A DNA stretch of 64,000 nucleotides from Rotaria sordida (Eukaryota > Rotifera > Eurotatoria > Philodinida > Philodinidae), in NCBI GenBank assembly GCA_905250125.1, contig CAJNOL010000953.1:27147-91146 (forward strand), written 5' to 3'. The position numbers and the translations under genes were made by a program. The notes beneath the pieces are model-generated. The model was given only the letters and a program-made list of their open reading frames with translations. It had not been told where the DNA came from and did not search any database. Numbering within the stretch: position 1 is the first letter of the stretch; every line of letters begins with the position of its first letter. This document shows, piece by piece, positions 35,701 through 47,230 of this stretch.

Positions 35701-36025
35701 AAACAGCGCTATTTCATCAAACCGTGATCGCGTATAACAAAATCGCGGTGCAGAATTATGTGAAAGTGTGGTATAGAAAAAGCGAGGTTCAGATTCTAAA
35801 TACCGCGGTTTGACTAATCGTGGCATTCAACATCATCCAGAGAACGCGATTTATGACAAAAATCTTCGCGGTATTAAAAGCCGAGAAAAGTCCCGATTTT
35901 AAATCCTGCGACTCAACCCTGCTACACCGAACTTTTTTCAAACCGCGGTATTTTGCGGTGTAAATACCGCGGTTTATTAACAAGAAACCGCAGTCATTAC
36001 GAAAAGATCGTGGTTGATCGCGATT
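35700..36025. repeat. Word-tiled patch (ACCGCGGTTT/GATCGCG)
   Basis: Repeated AATACCGCGGTTT, AAACCGCGG and GATCGCG words, far more GC-rich than its surroundings. The left border ATCAAACCGTGATCGCG and the right border GATCGCGATTTTGAT are roughly inverted. Short open frames here are by-products. Confidence 0.55.
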
Positions 36026-36263
36026 TTGATTTCAATTTTTTCCGTGGGTATAGTATGCTTTCTCAACATCCACCAGATTTACATCCATTAATAATAACAA
36101 AAAGCTTAACAAGTTTTGAATTGATTAGTATTTGAATTAAATTAATTCCGATGAAATTACTTCTGCACGATCGATGAATTCTGAAAAATCGCAGCAACTA
36201 ATATATATTATGTTAATTGATTTGCATGCGACTATAGTCTGTTCTCATTTTTTTCAGAATGAG

Positions 36264-36858
36264 TCAGATTTTTCTTGAATTGATCATCATGTTTTTATAC
36301 CATTTGTGAGAGAAATAGCTGATGGGTATTGCCCAGATAATTAAGATTACAATTCCCAAAATAGATGCAATGATCAAATTTCGTCTACCTTGATTGATTT
36401 TATCATTAACTGTCCAAAGTAAATCATAAGGTTTCTTTATATTGAAATAACATTCGTAAACTTGATCAACCTGAAATAGAATGACAAACAATGAATTGTC
36501 GTCTTCTTGCTTCTACTCGACAAAATTATTTTTTGCCATGACAACTTTTACTCACTTTATATTGGTTCATTGTTGCTTCAACTACATCTATAAACGTTTC
36601 ATAGTTGTTTAGAAATATTTTTGAGCGTTTTTCGGATTCATTATCATTAAAATCGACCGTCCATACTGTTTGAAATTTTGCATTAATCCATTTCATAGCA
36701 TCGGTCTCATAAACTTTATATTGAGTCGGTTGTTGAGTCTTTGGAAATTGAATATATTTTTGATAACCAAAGTATAAACTCTTAGGGAACCAGATTAATA
36801 GTATAGTATTTGCTATTATGAATAATGTAATAATTGCAGCTGGGGTTTCTGAATTCAT
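36264..36858 (-). CDS. Small two-pass membrane protein, unknown family
   Basis: Two exons on the minus strand, 36858-36556 and 36470-36264, with an in-frame GTGAGT..CAG intron of 85 bases give 169 residues. An N-terminal membrane helix (about 7-25, IITLFIIANTILLIWF) is followed by a ~100-residue hydrophilic loop with Tyr and Trp, then a second helix (about 135-157, NLIIASILGIVILIIWAIPIS) and a short basic tail. The N-terminal anchor plus loop plus C-terminal anchor suggests the loop sits on one side of a membrane. No family recognised. The clean junction and alternating hydrophobicity support a real gene. Confidence 0.6.
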
Positions 36859-38694
36859 TTTTTTTATCGATTTGAACTACAAAATAGAGAATGTAAAAAT
36901 AAAACGCTACGCGAGAAACTGACTGCATTTTATATATGTTAAAGTTATTCAATTACATCGATGAATAATTTTTGTTTGTATGCCTACACACACTGAATGA
37001 ATAAGTTTGAGTTATTTTCTTCCATTTACACAAAACTAAGCGAAGAAGAAAAAGTAAAAATTTCAGTCTCACAATTGTAACGCGTCACTTTCTTGCTTAA
37101 AATATACTCGTTCCATTTCGATATTAATTTTTCTCTGTTATTGAAGACAAAAGAGAACTCGTCAGAGAAATTCGTGTTCTTCTGAAGTTAAAGGAAGAAA
37201 AAACAAAGTTCAGCAGTGAATATATTTCTATTTCTTTCTTCCTTTCAAGATAATTTCTAAGTGATGAAAACATAAATGTTAACTTCACTTTTTCTTTCAT
37301 GGCAGATAAACAATGAAACATAACTGATTGTTTTGAAATTGGATCAATCTAAAAGTGATTTACATAGTGACAAACTGAAAAACACGACAGTTAAGATTCT
37401 GTGAGCACGCTTCTCAGCAATCTCGAAGATTTTTCTGATGAAAACTTTGTTGAATAAAGCTGAGAACTCAGGTTTTTCGAATGATGAAGTCTGAGGAATC
37501 CATAGTGCTTATGTAGCTGAGACATTAGCAGTTGAAGATAAAGACAGTGTTTGGTGTATAATTCTGCCCTCATCAGTAGAGGGGCTACTGGGACTTATTT
37601 TTTCGGTATTTATTTATTTATTGGGGATTTATTTATTCGGGATTTATTAATTATGATGATATTTTAGTACACCCATATCCACATCCTCAAGATTCAATTG
37701 ATTGATTTTCATGAAAAGTTTTATTTCTATACTATCGGAATATTGAATATATTCATATAATTATTCTCTTATTATTAAATATATCTATAGTATCGATTTA
37801 TGATCGAGAAATTATAGCTTGCAAGATTTTTCATGTCTTCACATTTTTATCCCAAGAAAGAATGATCAAATAAGTGTCAGACTCTTATTGATAATTCTCA
37901 TGTAAGATAAAAACTTTTGATAATATTAATTAAAAGAGAATACTAGTAGAAATTCTATGAAAACATATGAGAAAAAAAACACAAAATAGCTTTTATTAAA
38001 ACAAACTATGCTAGGTAATCGAGAAATTTTTCATAATGAATCTACTAAGAGATATTATTCACGTTGAATTTTATAACATCTATTTATCAACATTAGAAGT
38101 CGAATCTTTGAGTTGAGATTTTTTTTCTTCACAGAGAAATAAACGTGACGAAAAACAGACGAAATTAATCATAGAATTAAATGGAAAGTAAAAAAATTGT
38201 TTCGGTTTAATATCTCTTTGAAATGAATATTGTCTAATAGAATAATGATTATATTGAGACATGCAATTATAAAATCAATTTGAATAGAATTATTTTTGTT
38301 TTGATTTTTCATTTTTTAAATATAAAAATATCAAAAGCAATAATCATTGAAAGAAAGTTTAAATGAATAATAGAATTGATTATTTTCTTAGAAACTATAT
38401 TAATAATAAATAATTGTTTTTTTCATATTGATAAATAATATAAGATTGATGTCAATCATAGATTCGATAATTTTAGTCGATTTTATTTTTCAATTCAAAT
38501 TCTTCGTGCCTTTTTTTTTATATTTGACGTTTGTTCGAGATTTGTTTTCATAGATCAAATATTTAATTTGTAAGACATATTACTTTTGTTATTCTTTGAA
38601 AATAATCATTTCAAATAATCAAATAGAAATACAAGCTGCCAAATAATAATAATCGATTTAATTAAATCATAAATTAATATTAAATTTTGAAAAA
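36859..38694. other. Long intergenic stretch
   Basis: About 1.8 kb, AT-rich. No gene recognised on either strand. Open frames are short and Ser/Phe/Lys-rich. Confidence 0.5.
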
Positions 38695-39026
38695 ATGTTC
38701 AAATATCTATTGATGATCTTTATATTGACATTGTTTAATTATGTTAATGGATATATATGTTATTGTTACTGTCCTCATTATGTTGGTATAACAAATCATT
38801 ATACATGTACAACAGTTGAATGTTCTCTATCATGTTCTTGGTCTTATATTGGTCTTTGCAAAACACCATCGACTATATTCGGGTAACTTTTCATAATATC
38901 ATTTTATATTTTAACGAATTTTAATTTAGTTATTGTGGAATGAGCTCGATTATCATTCCTGCGAAACTAAACATTTTTATTCTAGTTTCAATGGTTATTA
39001 TTATCGATCAATATCTTTTTAATTAA
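38695..39026 (+). CDS. Small secreted Cys-rich protein, probably membrane-anchored
   Basis: Exon 1 (38695-38882) has a good signal peptide (MFKYLLMIFILTLFNYVNG) followed by a Cys-rich stretch: YICYCYCPHYVGITNHYTC, then CSLSCSW and GLCKTP. A 47-base GT..AG intron leads to exon 2 (38930-39026), which adds one more Cys and a hydrophobic C-terminus (KLNIFILVSMVIIIIDQYLF), as in a GPI signal or membrane anchor. Total 94 residues, eight or nine Cys in the middle, likely disulfide-bonded. Reading through without splicing would end at residue 63. Family unknown. Confidence 0.6.
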
Positions 39027-39931
39027 ATATTCTTATGTAAACAATAACATGAAAAATATTTTTGAAAAAAGAGTATCGATAATGGTAAATACATGAATAA
39101 CACCGAACATAAACGCATTTATGTAAAATTGATCAGTTGATGCTTTTTTTGTTATAAGATCAACGTGAATATAATTATAATATATTTAAAAAAAATAGAT
39201 AATTTTAATAATTTAGTAGATATTTATTGATCGAAAATATTTTTTTCATTTAGCTTTACAAAGAAAATAAAATAAAATTCGTAAAAACATCAGTTTGAAA
39301 TAGAAAATCTAAAACTGAACATTGTATATTTGTGTCATCAATCTTATTTGACTTTTTCAAAATAAGTTTGTTTTAAATTTTACTTAATTACTGTTCTCAA
39401 TAATCAACTTTTAATTAGAATAATATATTCATATTAAACAATTTATTATATAAGAGATAACTTGCTGGACATAACAAAGATCTCTTTCAAAGTATATTTC
39501 AATAAAATAGTCAAATTTATCACCTTGGATATGTTAGACCAACATTCGACTATTTATTCGATGGATTCGCTCCAAACCGATTTCCAACGCAGTTCAACTG
39601 CTTTTCAAATAGAACTTGATGTACTCTAGTCACTTCACCTGTCATTTTCTCAAAGAAAACATTTTAACCTAGCCAAAAATNNNNNNNNNNNNNNNNNNNN
39701 NNNNNNNNNNNNNNNNNNNNNNNNNNNNNNNNNNNNNNNNNNNNNNNNNNNNNNNNNNNNNNNNNNNNNNNNNNNNNNNNCACACCCTATCAGTATTATT
39801 AATCATCCTTTACTTATTTTAAATGCAATTGACGAATAGTGTTTCACAAACCGACATGATCTGAACTTGTTCGTTTAAAACTTGTTGATGAAACAGATTT
39901 CTGCATACCCTTTTCGCATATAAGAGTGATT
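39027..39931. other. Intergenic with 100-N assembly gap
   Basis: AT-rich, no gene recognised. N run at 39681-39780. Sequence restarting after the gap with CACACCC hints that the gap may fall in another telomere-like array. Confidence 0.6.
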
Positions 39932-40010
39932 CTGCCAAAGAAGGAATAACTGACTTAATGACTTAGTGACTTTAAATGACTTTTTTTGACTTAAGTGATC
40001 TGAAAGGTTG
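39932..40010. repeat. Word-tiled patch (TGACTTA words)
   Basis: Starts CCAAAGAAGGAATAACTGAC, similar to the left end at 5831, and continues with TTAATGACTTAGTGACTTT-type repeats. No inverted right end is evident. Confidence 0.45.
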
Positions 40011-40103
40011 AGAATCTCCATAGTTTATCTTATATCTCAATTTGCATCTCATTATATTTCAACAATTCCATGTCCACTATTTTCCTAACTTGTTTGATAT
40101 GCA

Positions 40104-40180
40104 GGGTGTGGGTGTGGGGGTGGATATATGAATCAGAAGACTAACACCCACACCCACACCCACACCCACACTCATACCCA
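40104..40180. repeat. Telomere-like hairpin 9
   Basis: GGGTGTGGGTGTGGGGGTGG, the linker shared with hairpin 2, and about 40 bases of CCCACA repeats. Confidence 0.85.
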
Positions 40181-40882
40181 TCACTCTCAATTCCGTCTTA
40201 TTTCGGTCGGGAATCAGTTTCAGGAATCGCTAACTTATTTTAGAGATTAATCTATAACGAGGTAGCTCAGCATGAGGGCGAGGATGGAAAGCGATTCCGG
40301 AACGGAATTCCGGGAATTCGATGGAACTGATTTCGGGGTGGAACGGATTCCCGTAATGTGCAACATCGCGGAATAGGATGTATTCTCGATTCAATCCAGA
40401 TTCATCAGCTCTTTCGAATGGTTAAAACCACAAATCTCTGTCTTGTTCCTATTAAAAGCTATTTCAAAAATACTTACTCTCCTTTTAGTGTGAAACGAAT
40501 ACTAGATGTGCATGTAAATTGTAATAAAAATAATGATACTTTTTTTTCTATTACAATTTTTACACTTCAAACTGCTTTTGTTGTTCAATGTAAATATATC
40601 ACAAGACGCAGCTCTTTTTGGGCTATCTTCCTATATATAGGAGTTTAATAAACAAAACAAGCCTAATGATAAAAAAGGCAAAAAGAGAAGGTGGGGAAAT
40701 GAGTTGGCGCGCACTGTAGTACATAATCATTATTATCATCAAATATTGATGCGTAATCATTATCAACATCAAATTTTGGTACATAATCATTATCATAATC
40801 AAATATTGGTATAAAATCATTATTATTATCATCTGAATAATCATCTCCATAGTTAGTCTATTCATCGAAGAATACATCATAA
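40104..40882. repeat. Dispersed repeat, copy 2 (first copy at 6005)
   Basis: Begins with a TGTGGG hairpin (40104-40180) carrying the same linker ATATATGAATCAGAAGACTAA as hairpin 2. It continues with the shared block around GAGGTAGCTCAGCATGAGG, and then the D/N-rich minus-strand repeat. Shorter than copy 1 because much of the GAATTCC-tiled block is missing. It is not followed by a telomere-like array. Confidence 0.8.
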
Positions 40883-41149
40883 TCAACAAGACGCAGATTC
40901 TTCTAATTCATCATCAGAACTATCCGTACGTATGTTTGTTGTTGTTGCTGCTGAATCTTTTTCATTACTCAATCTAAAATTCATATGATGATGTTGCTTA
41001 GTTGACACGGTTACCGTTATCCGTCATTACTGAAAAGATTTTTGATTCAATATCTAATTTTTTTATTTCATTATGAACAAGAAGCTGATGCACTCGCTGC
41101 TATATCGACGAGAAGTTATTGCCAGTTGCCAATAAGTGTGTTGTGAGAG

Positions 41150-41952
41150 GGATCTGATGCTAGGACAATTTGTCGCAATGATATAATCCAATTATAACTT
41201 ATCATTATTTTTTCATAAATGAATTGATCTATTAAGATAAGTTAGAAACATATAATTCAATAAGTATGAAAATTGTGGAGACTATTTTTAATAACTAAAC
41301 TTTGAATTTTTATTTCGGTTTGTATCGTGATAAGATATTCTGGCTTGATAAAAAAAAATCGGATCTATTTTCTACTTCACGATTACTATTGATTAGATGA
41401 AAAAACCTCAAACGTGAGAAATCATCAAAACTAGTGTTAGCACTATATAGATCATCGATTAATTCAAACTAGTTTAATTTTAAACATTTGAAATAAGAGC
41501 TGATCGTCTTTAAACTAATAAAATCTGTGCGTTAAATACGGAGATTTAATAGAAATATTTGATCAAAAATCTTTTTGGTTACGTTAAAGCCAATCTTTGT
41601 TAGTGAACACTAGGTTTCACTTATTTTCTCAAATTATTGCGCCATGTATCGTAAATCTTGAGCTACGGTAAGAATTGAAAGAAAGATGCAGTACCATTTC
41701 TGTTTCTATAAGAAAACTTTTACTGCTGACGTATTTCATATAACCGAACTATTTATGTTTACAAAACGATTATTGTACTGCTCGAGATTAAAAATCAAAG
41801 TTTAGTCATTAAAAATAGTCTCTAGAATTTTCATATTCGTGGAATTATGCGTTTCTAACTTATCTTAATAGGTCAATTCATTTATGAAAAAATAATAGTA
41901 AGTTATAATTGGATTATATCATTGAGACGAATTGTCCGGTTATCAGGGATCT
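41150..41952. mobile_element. Non-autonomous TIR element, ~165-bp arms
   Basis: The arms at 41150-41315 and about 41785-41952 are inverted copies (for example ATGATATAATCCAATTATAA against its complement at 41899-41921). Outer ends are GGATCTGAT and ATCAGGGATCT. The ~470-bp interior is AT-rich and non-coding. Confidence 0.75.
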
Positions 41953-42381
41953 AACTATCAAAAACTTCATACTATCTAAGATCTTTCAACAGTCTATTTG
42001 TCCTATGTTTTCGAAGCTAGATGTCAACATTGTAACAGGTATCTCGCAATATTCTTTTAAACTTACACAATATTTTCATCTGAAGTGCATAGAAAATATT
42101 ATTGAAATTAATTATTATAACTGCATTATCTCATCTGAAAAGAGCGAAAGAATTGAAACTAGCTCAGATATTGGATAACGAGCTGTCTCACATCTTATTG
42201 TTGGATTCTCACATTTCAACAAGAAGGGTGAGGTGAGGGAGAAGCAATTAAAATGGAAAGAAAACGAAACAATATAATCAGTTTTTTGAAAATTGCTCTT
42301 TTTTTTCGAATATAGAACGCTCTTTATAGCATTACAAATGAAATTTTTCTTTTGTATATAGGAATAATAACATTCTTCAAA
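41953..42381. other. Spacer upstream of the channel gene
   Basis: No gene supported; the open frame starting in the TIR arm at 41909 runs by chance. It should contain the channel promoter. Confidence 0.45.
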
Positions 42382-43881
42382 ATGATAAAATTGCTAGTTT
42401 TTATTGTCCTGTTATGTTATTTATTTAATTTCAGTGATTGCGAAGCACTACGAGCTTCACAATTAGCTGAACAAACACTAATAACAACATTATTAAGTGG
42501 ATATAATAAAAATATAAGACCAGACGATCAAGTATCTGTTGATATCGCTTACTCAATACAACAAATTGTATCAATAGATGAAAAACAACAAATAATGACG
42601 TCAAGTTCATTTATTTCACAAGTGTGGTACGATGAACGATTATCATGGACACCAAATGCTTCAAATAATATTAACGTAGTCATGCTACCAGTTAAAAGCT
42701 TATGGATTCCAGATACGATGATATTAAATTCAGCAGATGCAAGTGGCTATCTCACAGTGAGTGATTATAGTTTGGCATCTGTTGACTATACAGGTGCAGT
42801 GTATATGATACTTCCAGCATTAACAGTAAGAACAAGGTGTGACTTCAATGTTAAAAAATTTCCATTTGATAAACAAATATGCAACATCAATTTAACATCA
42901 TGGAGTCAAGGTTCGAATAGAATCACATATACAGAAAATAATAGTGTAGTACTTGTTGATACTAGTGGGTATAATGAACATCCTTTATGGAAATTAAATG
43001 GAACGGATATAATTGTAACTCGAGCAGAAGATAGAGCACCATTTGAAAATACTTATAATGATATAATATCAATACAATTATATCTCGAAAGAAAATCATT
43101 ATTTTTTATCATTAATGGTATATTGGCATGTTTCGTTTTAAACTTTGTTACTTTGTTATCATATGCAATACCCTTTGGATCACAAATTGGTCTATGTATG
43201 ACATGTTTTCTAACATATTCTATTTATTCACTAAACTTTTCCAGTCAATTTCCACAACAATCTGAATATTTGATGATGATTACATTGTACTTTTTATTAT
43301 CAATTTGTTGGACATTAATATCAATGACATGGTTTATAGTATGTGATCATTTTACAACAAAAGGTAAAATGCCAAAACCAGTTTATTCTTTTTGTGGACT
43401 GTTGCAAAAAGTGTTCTTTTGCTGCTGTTCACCACCAGAAGAAGATGAGAAGAAGGATGTTATTGGTGAGATTAACAAGACTGAAGATGAAGAAAGTAGA
43501 AAAGCAAAAAGCACTCGAAAAATAAAATGTGTTTCTGGTCAAAATCTATTTGCTTCGTGCTGTCGAAGAAATATTAGAATAGAAAGCATTGATAAGAAGC
43601 AGCATATTTCCCTTGAAGATAAGGAATCTATCAGAACAAATCCAACTGAAATACCAGAAAGTAAAACTATTAACGAAACAAATGGACAAGTGAAGGCAAA
43701 ATGCAACTTCTGCAATAGATGCGAATCATGTCAAGCTGATTTCGATAAAGATAAAGCGAAAAGTAAAAAGAAAAAAGATATTGAATCTAAATGTAGCGCC
43801 TTAAATTATTTGGTCTTTCTCTTTGTATTATTATTTATGTTTATTTCTAATATGGCTCTATGGTTGTCAATATCAAAATAA
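42382..43881 (+). CDS. Cys-loop ligand-gated ion channel subunit (nicotinic-receptor-like)
   Basis: Single exon, 499 residues from MIKLLVFIVLLC. This start is preferred over a Met ten codons upstream because it opens directly into a signal peptide. Extracellular ligand-binding domain about 22-235, with LWIPDTMILNSADASG and a canonical Cys-loop (C153, FPFD, C167, 13 residues between). Four membrane helices: M1 ~238-263 (FFIINGILACFVLNFVTLLSYAIP), M2 ~266-290, M3 ~302-325 and M4 ~475-495. A long M3-M4 loop is rich in Cys, Lys and Glu. In M2, the usual GEK before the pore is GSQ, so the intermediate ring Glu is missing, while the 9' Leu is kept. No vicinal Cys pair of the nicotinic alpha type is seen. 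Probably a pentameric surface receptor; ligand and ion preference unknown. Confidence 0.9.
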   Translation: MIKLLVFIVLLCYLFNFSDCEALRASQLAEQTLITTLLSGYNKNIRPDDQVSVDIAYSIQQIVSIDEKQQIMTSSSFISQVWYDERLSWTPNASNNINVVMLPVKSLWIPDTMILNSADASGYLTVSDYSLASVDYTGAVYMILPALTVRTRCDFNVKKFPFDKQICNINLTSWSQGSNRITYTENNSVVLVDTSGYNEHPLWKLNGTDIIVTRAEDRAPFENTYNDIISIQLYLERKSLFFIINGILACFVLNFVTLLSYAIPFGSQIGLCMTCFLTYSIYSLNFSSQFPQQSEYLMMITLYFLLSICWTLISMTWFIVCDHFTTKGKMPKPVYSFCGLLQKVFFCCCSPPEEDEKKDVIGEINKTEDEESRKAKSTRKIKCVSGQNLFASCCRRNIRIESIDKKQHISLEDKESIRTNPTEIPESKTINETNGQVKAKCNFCNRCESCQADFDKDKAKSKKKKDIESKCSALNYLVFLFVLLFMFISNMALWLSISK

Positions 43882-43972
43882 CGGACTCACACTTTTTGTT
43901 TCTTTGACTAATAATGTTTTACTCAATTATATGATTAAAATTGCAACAATAATTGCACATATTTCAAGACAG

Positions 43973-44162
43973 AAGAATAAGCAGCCATGACCGGTTCCAT
44001 CCTTGCTTAAGGGACTTATTAGATGGCATTATTCAATTCATCATCATCATAAGATAACAACGAAACTGCAATCAATCGCTAGAATAGAGGAGATACAGTG
44101 TTAAAATTGTATCTAATGCGACCCTTAAGCAAGGACCAAACTGATCATGGCTGCTTATTCTT
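43973..44162. mobile_element. Fold-back MITE, 190 bp
   Basis: Ends AAGAATAAGCAGCCATGA and TCATGGCTGCTTATTCTT, arms of about 50 bp containing CCTTGCTTAAGG-type cores. Non-coding interior. No target duplication visible. Confidence 0.8.
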
Positions 44163-44531
44163 ATGTATGAATAATGTGGTAAGCTGCTTGATTTTCGAAG
44201 CGTAAATTTGAAAGTATTTCTCTTGAGTGTAAGACAAGTCGGCTTACCCCATGACATAGCTTGACTTATTTCACAGTGACATTTGTTAAAGAAATCAAAT
44301 CGAGTTATCTCACTGATTTATTTTTCCAGCAGGAAAATTCGAATTATCTCATGTGATAGCTTGAAATCGTTATACTAAACAAATATCTTAGTGAAGTGAA
44401 ACCACTGAGCCTATGTAACAAGTGGAACCTTTGAATTTTATACGACAAGCCTAATATTTGAAAAAAGTGTAATAAAAAGATAAGCAATAACAGAGAATTG
44501 TATATTTCAAAGATTCATTCTTTAATTGCGA

Positions 44532-44774
44532 CTACTTTTTTGTACAAAACCCATTCGCTATCATATAATTTCGCGTGCTTCTATAATGGAATCCATGTGT
44601 TCCCTTAAACGGTGCCCACAGACACTCTTCAAATATACTTTTAAAAGCAATCATTTCTTTCGATAAACAATGGAACGGTATAAAATCAGTACTCTTTATG
44701 AGTAGCGATATGACATTCGTTTCTTTCTCTTTTCTTTCAAATAAAAGTATCCTACTACAACCGTTCGTCACCTG
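44532..44774 (-). CDS. Possible terminal exon of an unrecognised gene
   Basis: On the minus strand, a TTTTTGCAG acceptor is followed by an open frame VTNGCSRILLFERKEKE ... MIAFKSIFEECLWAPFKG ... YMIANGFCTKK and a stop: about 80 codons with non-repetitive composition. An open stretch upstream (to about 45030) is basic and runs into hairpin 10. No donor was found with confidence. It may be the 3' remnant of a gene interrupted by the hairpin, as seen at 25349. Confidence 0.3.
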   Translation of the reverse strand, partial: QVTNGCSRILLFERKEKETNVISLLIKSTDFIPFHCLSKEMIAFKSIFEECLWAPFKGTHGFHYRSTRNYMIANGFCTKK

Positions 44775-45039
44775 CAAAAATAATTCAGAATATTGTTTTT
44801 TTCGTATTTATTAGTTTTGTGTGCACGTTTATTTTTTCTTTCTCTGGTAAAAGATTTTTTATGATGAATTTCTTTTTCATTTGACGCACTTCTTTTAATG
44901 ATGAAATGTTCTTTTGTGGCGAACGTGTTTTTTTCAATGAACTGTTTTGAACTATTTCTCACCAACAAATGAGGCTGTTGTTGTGTTCGAGTCTTTAACA
45001 TCAAGTGAGCGTCGACGCTTGTATCCTGTGAAATCTTTT

Positions 45040-45108
45040 GGGTGTGGATGTGTGGGTGGGCGTGAGTGGGGGTTAAGAAAATAAATATCTCCACACTCAC
45101 ACCCACAT
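45040..45108. repeat. Telomere-like hairpin 10
   Basis: GGGTGTGGATGTGTGGGTGG, a linker TTAAGAAAATAAATATCT (its complement keeps a TTTTCTTAA core), then CCACACTCACACCCACA. Confidence 0.85.
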
Positions 45109-46506
45109 ATTACAATAATAGCTTAATGGCTAATATTCATTTTAATATATCGTAGGATCTTTATGTTAAATTCTAATGGAAAATATCGAGAAGATAGGAG
45201 CAAATCAAAAGTAACTAAAAAAAATAATTTAATAATAAATATATTCTCTTTAGATTAATTTAATTAGTCAATTTATCGTCTCATTTGAATACCTTTATCT
45301 ATTCAATTATTTATTGAATAGATCTAAAAAAAATAATTCATAAAAAAACCTTAGAATAAATAAAATTTTACTAAACAAGAATCAAAGAAGATAAATGCTC
45401 GATTATTATTCCTGTTGAATGTGCTTATAGATCACAACATACTAATTGAATTAGTATCTTATTTGAAATATATTTCTAACTGACTTTTTCATACGAATTC
45501 ATATAAAATAAATTTTCTTTTATAAAAAATATTTTCAATGTAAATATATGATAATAAACATTTAAATGATAGGTTCTTATTTTAAATTCTTTTATAATAC
45601 TGTATGATGCTTTATTTGAATTTCTGGACACCTCTTTTGTTTCCTATTAATCAAGATATAGAAGGTATAGAAAATATTGGAGATATTGATTAATTGGTAC
45701 AGCTGATCATTCAATGATGTTTAAATTTAAATATCTATTCATAAAATATATATTGTTGCCACTTGCCAAACCTTGCTCGTTGCTGCCATTTGCTACACCT
45801 TGCTCGAAAAAATCAATTTCTATACCTCCAATACCTCCTATATCTTTATGAACAGTAAACAAAAGGGGTGTTCGGAAATTCAAATAAAGCATCTAATCTA
45901 TAATAATACTTATTAAAAAGATTAAAATTCATAAAGGTTCTTTTTATAGAGGAAATCCTATGTATTCACCATAAATAATTGTAATGTTTATTTCGAATGA
46001 TATTATTCATTGTTATTGATGGTTAATTAAAATATCTTCTTTCTTTTCTGATATATCATTTTTGACTAATATTATGATAAAGAATGTCGCATTAGTCTTA
46101 TCATTAGCATAACTTAATGCTAATTCTAATAGTTAAACATTATCATTATTTAAATCTAAATGCTAATTCAATATGTCTAGTTGTCATGAGAAAAACCATC
46201 TCAATAGATGTATTGAATTAACTCTCTTCTTTCTATTTTCTCTTTATTCATCTATACATTATCATTTGCTTTTGTTTTGTTATATATTTTTTCTCTATGT
46301 ATTTGCTTACTCATTTGATGACTCATTCTTTTCTATTTTCATAGTTGTTGTGTTAATACTCAACGAGAGAGAAGTGACACGTGTATTGCATGAGTGACTC
46401 ATTTGTAAACGTTCTATATATATATGTAATAGCGATTTCAGTCGTATTAACATTCTATTGAATTATTTGGTCGTGTCGAAGAATAAACGTAGGTGTATTA
46501 CTAAGA
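45109..46506. other. Long intergenic stretch
   Basis: Very AT-rich. A short internal repeat (CACTTGCCAAACCTTGCTCG and a diverged copy) lies at 45758-45806. No gene recognised. Confidence 0.5.
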
Positions 46507-46888
46507 ATGCAAGTGTTTATACAATCAGGTGAACAGAATTGGAATTTTGGTGGTAATAGTGATGAAGTATGGAATGGATGGTGTCATGTTGACTCAAAAG
46601 ATAACTTTTGGGGATGTGGCAATAATATTGGACTTACTTTACAAAAAGGTATAAGTCTAAAATAATATAATCAATATATAATATTTAATTGATTTGAATT
46701 ATTCTATAAAAGGTGATATGACGTGTACATATCGTGCTTCATATTATCATCCAAGTTTTCATTTGGTAAAACTTAATGGGAAGTCTGCAAGTGGTACATT
46801 CGATTATGATCGAAGTAAATCTAAAGATGAAGTATACAATGCATTCACTCAGTTCATTGAAAATCAAATTGCTGCACAAAATACATAA
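46507..46888 (+). CDS. Small two-exon protein, unknown family
   Basis: Exon 1 (46507-46648) and exon 2 (46713-46888), with an in-frame GT..AG intron of 64 bases, give 105 residues: MQVFIQSGEQNWNFGGN, then VWNGWCHVDSKDNFWGCGNN, then FHLVKLNGKSASGTFDYDRS. Trp- and Gly-rich in the first half, with three Cys; no signal peptide at this start. An upstream exon may be missing, as the first Met follows a run of coding-like sequence near 46470. No family recognised. The clean splice junction and biased composition argue that it is real. Confidence 0.5.
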
Positions 46889-47230
46889 GATAAATAAATA
46901 AAATATTCTACTATTAACATGAATAAACTTATTTGTTTAATAATAGTTTATTTTCTTATTTAGTCTGTTCTGTTGTATAATTCCTATTATTTCTTACATA
47001 TAACCTAATCATATTATGATATGTAATATTTCTCTTTTTTTCATTGATCATAGAATAAGATTTAACTATGAATAACAGTTTATTGATCTATATCATCTAT
47101 AGAATTTTTATTTTATTTAACTTTCAAACTGCTTTCAAGATAGAAAAGGCTAGATTAAATATAAATCAAAGTGAATTAAGTTAAATAATATTGATATTAA
47201 ACAAAGTAAAATGTTGAACAAATATTCATT
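46889..47230. other. Spacer between convergent genes
   Basis: AT-rich, no feature recognised. Confidence 0.5.

Noticed and set aside
39681..39790. Telomere-like array hidden in the assembly gap
   Set aside because: Only CACACCC remains after the N run, too little to count as a fourteenth hairpin.
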